Shown here piece after piece: positions 8,527 to 16,117 of a stretch of 35,717 bases of DNA. Every line of letters starts with the position of its first letter. The first letter of the stretch is position 1. The translations under genes were made by a program, and so were the position numbers. The DNA is from Syntrophomonadaceae bacterium (GTDB lineage: Bacteria > Bacillota > Dethiobacteria > DTU022 > UBA8154), in the NCBI GenBank assembly GCA_007131175.1, contig SLRC01000137.1, positions 1 to 35,717 of the forward strand. The letters are read 5' to 3'. The notes below the pieces were generated by a model. That model worked only from the letters and a program-made list of their open reading frames with translations, was not told where the DNA came from and did not search any database.

Positions 8527-8611
8527 GGGCTGGACCTCCCCGCGAGGAAGCCCGGGGCTGTGGAATGAACGAAGCAGTCCGCCCGGTTTGTATAATTAAT
8601 GAGAAACCGGG
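8527..8611 (+). promoter_or_regulatory. Structured leader upstream of flgE (mutually exclusive helices)
   Basis: The 160-nt gap before flgE holds several complementary segments. GGGC-T-GGAC at 8527-8535 can pair with GTCC-GCCC at 8577-8584, enclosing the hairpin CCCCG (8538-8542)/CGGGG (8553-8557). Alternatively CCCGGTTT (8582-8589) pairs perfectly with AAACCGGG (8604-8611), which competes for 8582-8584. No T tract follows, so it is not a standard terminator. It matches no riboswitch class I can recognise, including c-di-GMP-I. A perfect TATAAT at 8591 lacks a fitting -35. A regulatory role is speculative. Confidence 0.35.
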
Positions 8612-8664
8612 ACCTTGGGATTTATTTTCAGCGGTAAGATGGAGCTAAAGGAGGTCATTAAAAG

Positions 8665-10605
8665 ATGATCAGATCTTTGTCAGCAGCAGTCTCCGGCTTG
8701 CGCAATCATCAAAACAAGCTGGACGTGGTGGGTAACAATATTGCCAATGTGAATACGGTGGGCTACAAATACAACACGGCTCTTTTCCAGGATATCTTCA
8801 GCCAAACAGTGCGGGGAGCCACCGCCCCCCAACCGGGCCAGGGGGGGATCAACCCTGTGCAGGTGGGCCTTGGAATGGGCCTTTCCTCCTCCACTCCCAT
8901 CCATACCCAGGGAGCCTTGACGAGCACGGGGCGGGAGTCGGACCTGGCAATCGAAGGACGGGGCTTTTTTGTGGTGAGTGACGGGGCACAAAACTACTTC
9001 ACCCGGGATGGTTCTTTTGTGCGGGACTCCTCCGGGGTTCTTGTTAATGCCAACGGGATGACCCTCATGGGATGGGTGCCCGTCCTTAACGATGATGGGG
9101 AAGAGGTTATCGACACATCCCAGCCCCTGAGCAGGATCAATATCCCCCTTGGGGAAGACACCATTGCCAAAGCAACTTCCATGATGGATTTTGCCGGGAA
9201 CCTGAATGCTGTTTTGGGACGGCCATCAAACCTCGTAATTGACGCCAATTCAGGGATTAACAAGGTCCTGGCCAGCGGTTTGCAGTTTGGCGATTATGAG
9301 ATAATTACGGAAGAAATGGCCGGGGGTGTGGATTATTCAGTAACTGCTTTACAGCAGTTTGTGCAGCACGAGGATCTGAACAGCTGGCTAGACGGCGCTG
9401 ATCCCGATGTGGATCCATCGAATATTAATGCATCAATGTTACTGGAAGTTGTGTCCAAAGACGGGGATTTGGTTACTTTCCGCCTTACATCACATCAGTA
9501 CAACAAAGACGGCTCTTATACAAAGCCTGAATCAATTACGTTTAGCGTGGACACTGAAGCAGATAACGAAACGGGTGACCAGGTAATAGGCGGGCTCACT
9601 TTCAGCGCCGGGCTTATTGGTGGTACTGCGGGGAGTGGAGCAAACTACACTGTTGGTGACAAAGTTGTTTTTGATGTAAAAGCTGAGGCGGTTGCCGGTG
9701 ATGATCTTGTTAGGGTAGGTTATGATTCCCCAGCTGCTGCCGGCTATGATATTAATGCCGAATGGGTTTTTGATGATGAAGCGATCAATGACAATACCAC
9801 AGTTTTACGCTTTTTCACCCTCGATTCCCGCGGCAACGTTTACGACGGTTTTACAACTTTGGGGGTTGACGAAATAGGCGATTCCACTTATCCCCATACC
9901 ACCTTTTCTTTTATGCTTGAAAACGAGTCCGCTTACGGCTACACGGCCTATGCGTATGATTCCCTGGGCAATCAGCACTTTCTGGATATTGTTTTTCAGA
10001 AAACGGATATAAATACGTGGGAATACACCATCAGCCATCCCGATCCAAACATTACGCTGAACGGGGCGACGGGGATCCTGGAGTTTAATGCCAGCGGCAG
10101 GCTGAGGGAAACCTCAACAATTAATGAGCTATTCTTTGATCCCAATAACGGGGCAGATATGGTGGAGTTTACCCCCGATTTCAGCATTGTTACCCAGTTG
10201 GTGGCGGACAGCAACGTGATCGCACGCCGGCAGGACGGCTTTGCCGCCGGGGAATTGGTGGCTTTTGAAATTCAGGCTACGGGGGTTGTTTCGGGTACGT
10301 ATACGAACGGGATGATCAAAGCGCTGGGGCAGGTGGCCATGGCCTCCTTTATCAACCCCGAAGGTTTGTTTAAAATAGGTGCAAACCTCTATGATGTCTC
10401 AGCCAACTCCGGTGATGCCCGTATCGGTTTACCCGGCGACCAGGGGCGGGGCCTGATCCAGGCCAGATCTCTGGAGATGTCCAATGTTGACCTTGCCAAT
10501 GAGTTTACGGAGATGATCACCACGAGCCGGGCTTTTCAGGCTAATTCCCGGGTAATCAGCACCTCCGATGAGGTGCTGCAGGAACTGGTTAATATTAAGC
10601 GGTAG
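8665..10605 (+). CDS. flgE: Flagellar hook protein FlgE (large form)
   Basis: FlgE is the hook subunit, forming the universal joint between rod and filament. The N-terminal D0/D1 region is typical: SLSAAVSGLRNHQNKLDVVG, then NNIANVNTVGYK and GRESDLAIEGRGFFVVSDG. The C-terminus has the matching helix (SLEMSNVDLANEFTEMITTSRAFQ... ending ELVNIKR). At 646 aa it is much longer than the short Bacillus form (about 264 aa) or Salmonella FlgE (about 400 aa). The extra length lies in the surface-exposed middle, roughly residues 200-400, which is rich in Asp, Asn and Thr. The start is ATG 8665 after AAAGGAGGTC. Confidence 0.96.
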   Translation: MIRSLSAAVSGLRNHQNKLDVVGNNIANVNTVGYKYNTALFQDIFSQTVRGATAPQPGQGGINPVQVGLGMGLSSSTPIHTQGALTSTGRESDLAIEGRGFFVVSDGAQNYFTRDGSFVRDSSGVLVNANGMTLMGWVPVLNDDGEEVIDTSQPLSRINIPLGEDTIAKATSMMDFAGNLNAVLGRPSNLVIDANSGINKVLASGLQFGDYEIITEEMAGGVDYSVTALQQFVQHEDLNSWLDGADPDVDPSNINASMLLEVVSKDGDLVTFRLTSHQYNKDGSYTKPESITFSVDTEADNETGDQVIGGLTFSAGLIGGTAGSGANYTVGDKVVFDVKAEAVAGDDLVRVGYDSPAAAGYDINAEWVFDDEAINDNTTVLRFFTLDSRGNVYDGFTTLGVDEIGDSTYPHTTFSFMLENESAYGYTAYAYDSLGNQHFLDIVFQKTDINTWEYTISHPDPNITLNGATGILEFNASGRLRETSTINELFFDPNNGADMVEFTPDFSIVTQLVADSNVIARRQDGFAAGELVAFEIQATGVVSGTYTNGMIKALGQVAMASFINPEGLFKIGANLYDVSANSGDARIGLPGDQGRGLIQARSLEMSNVDLANEFTEMITTSRAFQANSRVISTSDEVLQELVNIKR

Positions 10606-10767
10606 ATATTGCCTGGTATCGCAATGTATTGATTGAAAAGGGAGTATCTGAGTGGGGACAATGATAATTCGGGGGGATCTTTTTCGGGAAAGCAGGGATC
10701 TCCCCGGATATTGTTGAAAATTACCAGGGACGTTTCGGGCGCCTAATGGTGGAAACGGGGTAAATGA
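10606..10767 (+). other. Intergenic gap flgE-motA, no gene (flbD absent)
   Basis: This 162-nt gap is where flbD usually lies in Clostridial flagellar operons. No FlbD-like peptide is present in any frame; the longest candidate is a GTG-started 22-codon frame without conserved sequence. There is an imperfect inverted repeat around GGGGGATC and GATCTCCCC near 10672-10702, without a T tract. I see no convincing promoter. Confidence 0.6.
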
Positions 10768-11580
10768 ATGAAAAAAATCGATATCTTGACCGTGGCCGGT
10801 GTGGTCCTGGGATCGGTCCTTGTTCTTTGGGGAATCCTGATGGGCAGTCCTATCGGCGCTTTTATCAACTGGCCGGGGATGGTTATCGTATTGGGTGGGT
10901 CCACGGGAGCCCTTTTGGTCAGTTTCCCCATGGAACAGATTAAACAGGTTGCCAAAGTGACGATGCAGGCCCTTTTTGAAAATAAGCGGGATGTGGGTGC
11001 CCTCGCCGAATCGTTCGCCGGGTTGGCACAGCGGGCCCGCCGTGAAGGGCTGCTGGCCCTGGAAGATGACCTGGAAGAACTGGAAGACCCGTTCATGCGT
11101 AACGGCTTGCAGATGGTCATTGACGGTTTCGAGCCCGAATCCATTCGCGATATTATGGAGACGGATATACGCAGCCTGGGAATGCGTCACACCATGGGCC
11201 AGAATGTCTTTCGGACATGGGGAGGCATTGCCCCTGCCTTTGGGATGATCGGGACCCTGATCGGGCTTGTGCAAATGCTTACCTCCCTGGATGATCCGGA
11301 GATGATCGGCCCCGGGATGGCGGTTGCCTTGCTGACTACATTTTACGGCACGCTGCTGGCCAACCTGGTCTTGAATCCCATTGCTGCCAAGCTGGCGATC
11401 CGCAGTGAAGCGGAGATGAGCTACCGGGAGGCCATTGTGGATTCCCTGCTGGCTCTCCAGGCTGGTGTGAATCCACGTATTGTCCAGGAAAAACTTAAAG
11501 CTTACCTGTCTCCCCAGGAGCGTAATGGGGTCGAGGAGAAGAAACCTGCCGATGCCCAGGCCGTTTCTGAAGAAATGTAA
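10768..11580 (+). CDS. motA: Flagellar motor stator protein MotA
   Basis: MotA forms the five-subunit ring of the stator ion channel with MotB and pushes on FliG. The 270-aa protein has four membrane segments: two near the N-terminus (ILTVAGVVLGSVLVLWGIL and FINWPGMVIVLGGSTGALLV) and two after the cytoplasmic loop. These include the hallmark GGIAPAFGMIGTLIGLVQML and MAVALLTTFYGTLLANLVLNP. The loop contains LEDDLEELEDPFMRNGLQMV, carrying the charged residues that face FliG. It is followed by motB. The coupling ion cannot be decided from sequence by eye. Confidence 0.96.
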   Translation: MKKIDILTVAGVVLGSVLVLWGILMGSPIGAFINWPGMVIVLGGSTGALLVSFPMEQIKQVAKVTMQALFENKRDVGALAESFAGLAQRARREGLLALEDDLEELEDPFMRNGLQMVIDGFEPESIRDIMETDIRSLGMRHTMGQNVFRTWGGIAPAFGMIGTLIGLVQMLTSLDDPEMIGPGMAVALLTTFYGTLLANLVLNPIAAKLAIRSEAEMSYREAIVDSLLALQAGVNPRIVQEKLKAYLSPQERNGVEEKKPADAQAVSEEM

Positions 11581-11634
11581 TTCCTGGTTATGAAGGTTTA
11601 AATGGAGCAAGAAACTAATGGCGGAGGTGGTCAG

Positions 11635-12408
11635 ATGAACCGGGAAAAGCGTCCTAAAAAAACGGAAGAGTCAGGTTCGCCTGCCTGGATGACCACCTAC
11701 GGTGATATGGTTACCCTGCTGCTTACATTCTTTATCCTGCTCTTCACCTTTTCTTCCCTTGATGTGCAGCGCTTTCAGGAGGTAATGTCCGCCATCCAGC
11801 ATTCCTTTATGGGACGGAGCGGTATCCTGGTAGGCTCCACTGATCCCACGGCGGGAGAGGGGGAGCGTTTGGATACGGCTGATGTTCCCATGCAAGAATT
11901 AGCTGAGGCTATGGGGGAGCGGGAACAAACCTTGATCGAAATGTTGCATGAACTGGAAGAAACTTATGAAGAGGTGAAAAACTTTCTGCAGGAGGCGGGC
12001 CTGGAAGATGATATCCAGTTAAGCCTGGAAGAACGGGGGGTTGTCCTTGAGCTGCCGGAAAGGATTCTTTTCGATTCGGGACAGGCCGTGCTAAAAGAGA
12101 ATTTTCTGCCTACACTGGATATCCTAGTCCATTTGCTGGCCGAACTTCCCAACCAGATTATTGTGGAGGGGCATACGGATAATATTCCGATCCAAACCTT
12201 TCAATACCCAAGTAACTGGGAACTTTCGGTGGCGCGGAGCGTGACGGTGGCCCGTTACCTGGTGGAAGAACATGATATAAACCCCCGACGTATGGTGGCT
12301 ACCGGGTACGGCGAGTATCATCCCATTGACACGAACGAAACGGCAGAAGGCCGGGCACGCAACCGTCGGGTTACCCTGGTCATATCGGTTATCAGAATTA
12401 ACGACTAG
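11635..12408 (+). CDS. motB: Flagellar motor stator protein MotB
   Basis: MotB anchors the stator to peptidoglycan and provides the ion-binding aspartate. From ATG 11635 (GGAGGTGG upstream) the protein is 257 aa. The single membrane helix begins WMTTYGDMVTLLLTFFIL, placing the essential Asp at residue 24, the same number as in B. subtilis MotB; this supports the start choice over the track start at 11602. After a plug and linker comes an OmpA-like peptidoglycan-binding domain with FDSGQAVLKENF, VEGHTDNIPI and GRARNRRVTLVI. It lies directly downstream of motA. Confidence 0.96.
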   Translation: MNREKRPKKTEESGSPAWMTTYGDMVTLLLTFFILLFTFSSLDVQRFQEVMSAIQHSFMGRSGILVGSTDPTAGEGERLDTADVPMQELAEAMGEREQTLIEMLHELEETYEEVKNFLQEAGLEDDIQLSLEERGVVLELPERILFDSGQAVLKENFLPTLDILVHLLAELPNQIIVEGHTDNIPIQTFQYPSNWELSVARSVTVARYLVEEHDINPRRMVATGYGEYHPIDTNETAEGRARNRRVTLVISVIRIND

Positions 12409-12428
12409 CGGATGCAGGAGGTGGGAAA

Positions 12429-12947
12429 GTGGCTGGGGAAGAAGAGGTTATCAAGGTTGAGAAGAAACCCAAAAAAAGAAAAAAAACTTTAATTATCATT
12501 GCTGTGGTCCTGCTTGCTGTGCTGCTGCTTTTAGTTTTACTTGGCTGGCTTGCATTGCGCATAGGCGTGCTCGGGTTTTTGTTCCCGGCGTTGGAGGAGA
12601 GATGGCCGGCTCCAACCCCGCCGGAGCATGTTGAAAAGGTGCCCGATTATATGTTTGAAGTGCCGGAAATACTGGTGAACCTGGACGATGGAGGTTCGCG
12701 CAACCGTTTTTTAAGTGTTAAATTTTATGTTGGTTACGATAATGCCCGCTTGGAGTCTCAACTGGAGCAACGGATGCCGGAGATCCGGGACAAGGTGAAC
12801 AAGGTACTCTGGGATGTCAGCAGTGAAGAGATTATGACTGCTGAAGGCAAGGAGCAGTTGCGTGACGATTTGCACCGGACCATTGACGAGATGTTTCTTG
12901 AAGATGAAATCGTGGGGATATATTTTTGGCACGTGATGGTTCAGTAA
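12429..12947 (+). CDS. fliL: Flagellar basal body-associated protein FliL
   Basis: FliL is a single-pass membrane protein that forms a ring around the stator and supports torque. The 172-aa protein has a basic N-terminus (KKPKKRKK), a membrane helix TLIIIAVVLLAVLLLLVLLG, a Pro-rich linker, and a C-terminal domain with FEVPEILVNLDDGG, NRFLSVKFYVGY and MPEIRDKVNKVLWD. The start is GTG 12429 with AGGAGGTG just upstream. It follows motB, as expected for stator-associated genes. The next gene should normally be fliM but is a fliN-like gene here. Confidence 0.94.
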   Translation: MAGEEEVIKVEKKPKKRKKTLIIIAVVLLAVLLLLVLLGWLALRIGVLGFLFPALEERWPAPTPPEHVEKVPDYMFEVPEILVNLDDGGSRNRFLSVKFYVGYDNARLESQLEQRMPEIRDKVNKVLWDVSSEEIMTAEGKEQLRDDLHRTIDEMFLEDEIVGIYFWHVMVQ

Positions 12948-13002
12948 TCAGGTGCGTGCCATTTAATAGCTCAGACTGTCCTTTAGATTGGTGGTGTTTG
13001 CT

Positions 13003-13521
13003 TTGAGTGAATCCATGAGCCAGGAAGAGCTTGACGCCATGCTGAAAAGCCTGGCAGATGATTCGGGTAAGGCTGAATGTTCCGCAGAAAATGCAGTGAA
13101 ACAAACAGGGGAAAATAGCAAAAAGCCACTGGTGCAGCGCGTGGAGTTTGTCCAGTTGAAGCCCCGCCCCAGATCGTCGGCACAACAACCACACGGAAGC
13201 CTTTTCAACAATATTCCCCTGGTGTTATGCGGTGAACTGGGGACGGCGGACATAACGGTGCGGGAACTGCTGGCACTTGAAGAGGGATCGGTGATTAGAT
13301 TGGATAAAATTGCGGGAGATAGTGCAACAGTTCTCGTTAATGAGCAATATCTGGGCCAGGCGGAGACGGTTGTGGTCAATGACCGGTTCGGTTTGCGCAT
13401 TACCACCATTGGCAAAGAAGCGCTGCGGGACAAAAAGGAAGAACCGCAAAAAGGCAATGTCTCTCCCGGTTCGCCTCCTGGAAATGAGCCAGGGCCAAGG
13501 GGAGCGGAAAATAATGCTTGA
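13003..13521 (+). CDS. FliN-like SpoA-domain motor switch protein (extra paralogue)
   Basis: The N-terminus carries the CheY-docking-type peptide SQEELDAMLKSL, like FliM and FliY. The middle is a poorly conserved linker, and residues from about 65 form a SpoA/FliN C-ring domain with CGELGTADITVRELLALEEG, VIRLDKIAGDSATVLVNEQYLG and VVVNDRFGLRITTI. A charged Pro/Lys tail follows. The track start is TTG 12988; TTG 13003 (172 aa, MSESMSQEEL) after GGTGGTG is better and resembles the FliN start at 26289. It occupies the position of fliM-fliY between fliL and fliO. It may be a shortened FliY or a specialised C-ring subunit; it is a second FliN in this window. Confidence 0.85.
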   Translation: MSESMSQEELDAMLKSLADDSGKAECSAENAVKQTGENSKKPLVQRVEFVQLKPRPRSSAQQPHGSLFNNIPLVLCGELGTADITVRELLALEEGSVIRLDKIAGDSATVLVNEQYLGQAETVVVNDRFGLRITTIGKEALRDKKEEPQKGNVSPGSPPGNEPGPRGAENNA

Positions 13522-13714
13522 ACGTCCTGCGGCCCTTTGCTTTTCAGTTTAATTCAAGAAGCAGGAAGCAAGATGTAAGATTCGTTTTCACTCGCAACCC
13601 TACGCCGCTCAGCTTGCTGTTGAATTTTCATCCTGATGGTGCCGGCAACGCAGGGACCGGCGTGGAGGGTCTGAATTCTGAACACCTGAGTTGTTAATAA
13701 GGAAGTATAATCTC
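13522..13714 (+). other. Intergenic gap fliN-like to fliO, possible gene-loss scar
   Basis: This non-coding stretch of 193 nt contains no ORF with a recognisable product. It has GCCGG (13641-13645)/CCGGC (13657-13661) as a weak hairpin and GAAGCAGGAAGCAAG as a short imperfect direct repeat. TATAAT at 13706-13711 is too close to the fliO start to be its promoter. In related operons this region holds fliM, fliY and cheY, so it may be the scar of their removal; that is inference. Confidence 0.4.
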
Positions 13715-14152
13715 ATGGAACTTTACCAAGCTGTGCTGAGACTTTTAATTGTTTTTCCCCTGGTAATCATCCTGACGTACTTTGGGCTGCGTTTTTTTCT
13801 GAGGCGATTTGCTCCCGCCTTCGGTATGGGAAGGCAGGTGAGGGTGCTTGAACGATCCGCCTTGAACAGCCGCACTTTTCTCTATGTGGTTAAGGTCGGG
13901 GATGATTACCTTCTTGTAAGCACTACTGCAAATACGGTAGTGCTTCTTAAGGATCTGGGACCTAATTGGGGTGAAAAGTTTTACGGGGAAAATGAGAGTC
14001 TGGAAGGTTACCCGGAAAGGGAAAATTTATCTTTTGCTGCTATGTTGCAGGAAATGAGGGAAAGTAAGGCCGGTAGTTGGTTTGCCCGCATCGAAAGATG
14101 GTTAAAAAGTTTGTCAGTTAAAGTAAAAAACATAATTAGCAGGAGAAAATAA
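13715..14152 (+). CDS. fliO: Flagellar biosynthetic protein FliO
   Basis: FliO is a small membrane protein that helps assemble the FliP ring of the export gate. It has a single N-terminal membrane helix (AVLRLLIVFPLVIILTYFGL), a basic patch, and the FliO core RQVRVLERSALNSRTFLYVVKVGDDYLLVS with TTANTVVLLKDL. The C-terminal tail is basic. The track ORF begins at TTG 13691; ATG 13715 (145 aa) is more likely and is preceded by AATAAGGAAG. It lies directly before fliP, matching the conserved fliO-P-Q-R-flhB-flhA export-gate order. Confidence 0.92.
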   Translation: MELYQAVLRLLIVFPLVIILTYFGLRFFLRRFAPAFGMGRQVRVLERSALNSRTFLYVVKVGDDYLLVSTTANTVVLLKDLGPNWGEKFYGENESLEGYPERENLSFAAMLQEMRESKAGSWFARIERWLKSLSVKVKNIISRRK

Positions 14153-14251
14153 AGAGGAATATGTCAATTTAACGAGAAATTATAAATTCAGGAAAGTATA
14201 GGAAGAAGAATATTTTCAGTGTTGTGGCAGGAAAGGGTAGAGGGAAAGCAT

Positions 14252-15016
14252 ATGATGAAAAAAATGCTGCCGGTTTTACTGGCCTGCCTGTTGTTTACCC
14301 TGCTCTGCGGTGGCAGCATGGCTGTAGCTCAGCCTGCCATTCCCATTCCTGATATAAACCTCCAGGTGGGAACGGCCGATGATCCGGAACAGCTTGTGGG
14401 AACACTACAACTTTTACTCCTTATCTCCATATTGAGTCTGGCCCCCGCGTTTGTCATTCTCATGACCTCTTTTACCCGCATCGTGATTGTCCTTGGATTT
14501 GTGCGTAATGCCCTTGCCACGCAGCAAATTCCACCCAACCAGGTTGTTATTGGCCTGGCACTATTCCTTACATTTTTTGTTATGTCACCCGTTTTGGCAG
14601 AGATGAATGAGCAGGCTCTAGGGCCTTACCGGGCTGAGGAAATCAGCTTTGAGGAAGCCCTGGACATGGCAAGCCATCCCCTGCGGGAATTTATGCTGAA
14701 CAATACCCGGGAAAAAGACCTGGCCCTTTTCCTGGATGTGGCCAATTTGGAAGTACCCGAGGAACGGGCCCAGACCCCTTTTGGGGCACTTGTCCCTGCA
14801 TTTGTAATCAGCGAGTTGAAAACCGCTTTCCAAATGGGCTTTATTATTTTTGTTCCTTTTTTAATAATTGACATGGTGGTGGCCAGCATCCTCATGTCCA
14901 TGGGGATGTTTATGTTGCCACCGGTTATTGTTTCCCTGCCTTTTAAGATATTGCTTTTTGTCCTGGTGGACGGCTGGTACCTGGTGGTACAGTCCCTGGT
15001 TCAAAGTTACGCCTAG
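14252..15016 (+). CDS. fliP: Flagellar export gate protein FliP
   Basis: FliP forms the pentameric core of the export gate pore in the MS-ring. It starts with a cleavable-looking signal peptide (MMKKMLPVLLACLLFTLLCGG). The family motifs follow: SLAPAFVILMTSFTRIVIVLGFVRNALATQ, PPNQVVIGLALFLTFFVMSPV, then LVPAFVISELKTAFQMGFIIFVPFLIIDMVVASILMSMGM and PFKILLFVLVDGW. ATG 14252 with AGAGGG upstream gives 254 aa; the track start at 14219 lacks a site. fliQ follows after 14 nt. Confidence 0.97.
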   Translation: MMKKMLPVLLACLLFTLLCGGSMAVAQPAIPIPDINLQVGTADDPEQLVGTLQLLLLISILSLAPAFVILMTSFTRIVIVLGFVRNALATQQIPPNQVVIGLALFLTFFVMSPVLAEMNEQALGPYRAEEISFEEALDMASHPLREFMLNNTREKDLALFLDVANLEVPEERAQTPFGALVPAFVISELKTAFQMGFIIFVPFLIIDMVVASILMSMGMFMLPPVIVSLPFKILLFVLVDGWYLVVQSLVQSYA

Positions 15017-15030
15017 AGGAGGGATAAAAA

Positions 15031-15297
15031 GTGACCCCCGAATTTGTTATTGATACGGCACGGGAAGGAATTGCCACTATTTTGCTTGTGGCAGCGCCTG
15101 TCCTGGCAACGGGTCTGGCAGTAGGCCTCATGGTGAGTATTTTTCAGGCCACCACACAGATCCAGGAGCCAACACTGGCCTTTGTTCCAAAAATCGCAGC
15201 AGTGCTCCTTTCCATTTATATTTTTGGAAGTTGGATTCTGAGTATGGTTATGAATTTTACCATTAACCTCTGGGCAAATTTGGGCGTTCCATTTTAA
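15031..15297 (+). CDS. fliQ: Flagellar export gate protein FliQ
   Basis: FliQ is a small two-helix hairpin subunit packed on the outside of the FliP-FliR pore. The 88-aa length is standard. It has the family pattern VIDTAREGIATILLVAAPVL, GLMVSIFQATTQIQEPTLAFVPKI and a C-terminal membrane hairpin ending IFGSWILSMVMNFTINLW. The start is GTG 15031 with AGAGGAGGG upstream. It is tightly packed between fliP and fliR. Confidence 0.97.
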   Translation: MTPEFVIDTAREGIATILLVAAPVLATGLAVGLMVSIFQATTQIQEPTLAFVPKIAAVLLSIYIFGSWILSMVMNFTINLWANLGVPF

Positions 15298-15342
15298 ATC
15301 TTTAATGCTGTACTCTTATTGTTTTATGAGGGGATGAACAAA

Positions 15343-16116
15343 ATGGCAGAGGCTTTTTTCCTGGAATTTTGGTGGCCCTTTCTGCTTATCTTTGCCCGTA
15401 TCGCTGCTTTTGTTGCGGCAATTCCCCTCTTCGGCTGGCGGGGTATTCCCATTGTGGTACGAATATTTTTTTCCTTTGTCTTTGCACTCCTTCTTACCAT
15501 AAGCTGGGACGGACAATTGGAATTACCTGCCAATGATTTGGAATTGTTTCTGGTGCTGGGAAGGCAGATCCTTACCGGCCTGGTTTTAGGCTTTACCGTG
15601 TACCTTTTCCTGGCTACCTTCCTGATGGCCGGGCAGTTTATGGACCATAAGGCCGGACTCATGATGGCCGGCAGTTTTGATCCCCTGTTCGGTGGACAGG
15701 TTACCATTATGGGGCAGTTTTTCTACTTTATGGCGGTGGTTCTTTACCTCACAGTAAATGGGCACCATATTCTTATTCTTTCTTTGCGGGAGAGTTTCAA
15801 CCTTGTTCCCCTCACCGGTGCCTTTGCAAGTGGGGATGTAATCTGGCATTATGTACGCACATTTGGTTTCGTTTTTTTACTTGCTTTCCAGATCTCCGCC
15901 CCGGTGGTGATTGTGCTGTGGATGCTTGATTTGGCATTGGGCTTTTTATCGCGGACTGTGCCCCAGATTCATGTTTTTATCGTAGGCCTCCCCCTGAAAG
16001 TGGCCCTGGTTTTGCTGGTGTTTATGCTCGTTCTTCCCCTTATGGGCAGGGTGATGCGGGATGTTTTTGATATGCTTGCCAGGGATCTGATCCTGGTGTT
16101 ACGGAGTTGGACATAG
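15343..16116 (+). CDS. fliR: Flagellar export gate protein FliR
   Basis: FliR completes the FliP5-FliR1 helical pore core. The sequence is strongly hydrophobic with several membrane segments. It contains family features such as WPFLLIFARIAAFVAAIPLF, GRQILTGLVLGFTVYLFLA, AGQFMDHKAGLMMAGSFDPLFG and LALGFLSRTVPQIHVFIVGLPLKV. ATG 15343 (257 aa) follows GAGGGG; the track ORF begins at TTG 15319 without a matching site. The stop is one nucleotide before the flhB start, indicating coupling. Confidence 0.97.
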   Translation: MAEAFFLEFWWPFLLIFARIAAFVAAIPLFGWRGIPIVVRIFFSFVFALLLTISWDGQLELPANDLELFLVLGRQILTGLVLGFTVYLFLATFLMAGQFMDHKAGLMMAGSFDPLFGGQVTIMGQFFYFMAVVLYLTVNGHHILILSLRESFNLVPLTGAFASGDVIWHYVRTFGFVFLLAFQISAPVVIVLWMLDLALGFLSRTVPQIHVFIVGLPLKVALVLLVFMLVLPLMGRVMRDVFDMLARDLILVLRSWT

Positions 16117-16117
16117 G

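Noticed and set aside
8591-8596. Perfect TATAAT as a promoter for flgE
   Set aside because: No -35-like hexamer lies 16-18 nt upstream, and the box falls in the loop of an inverted repeat.
8527-8611. c-di-GMP riboswitch before flgE
   Set aside because: C-di-GMP riboswitches control flagellar operons in some Clostridia, but the conserved class I core (GAAA tetraloop and its A-rich receptor) is not present. Only a general structured-leader call is kept.
10606-10767. A missed flbD gene between flgE and motA
   Set aside because: All frames were read; none encodes an FlbD-like peptide, and the longest frame is about 22 codons.
10429-11610. Long - strand ORF of 393 aa opposite the flgE end and motA
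   Set aside because: It lies antisense to two certain genes, has a His/Gln/Pro-rich composition with no domain, and spans the intergenic gap without a ribosome binding site. It is a shadow of codon bias.
13706-13711. TATAAT upstream of fliO
   Set aside because: It is 4 nt before the ATG, so any transcript would start inside the gene.
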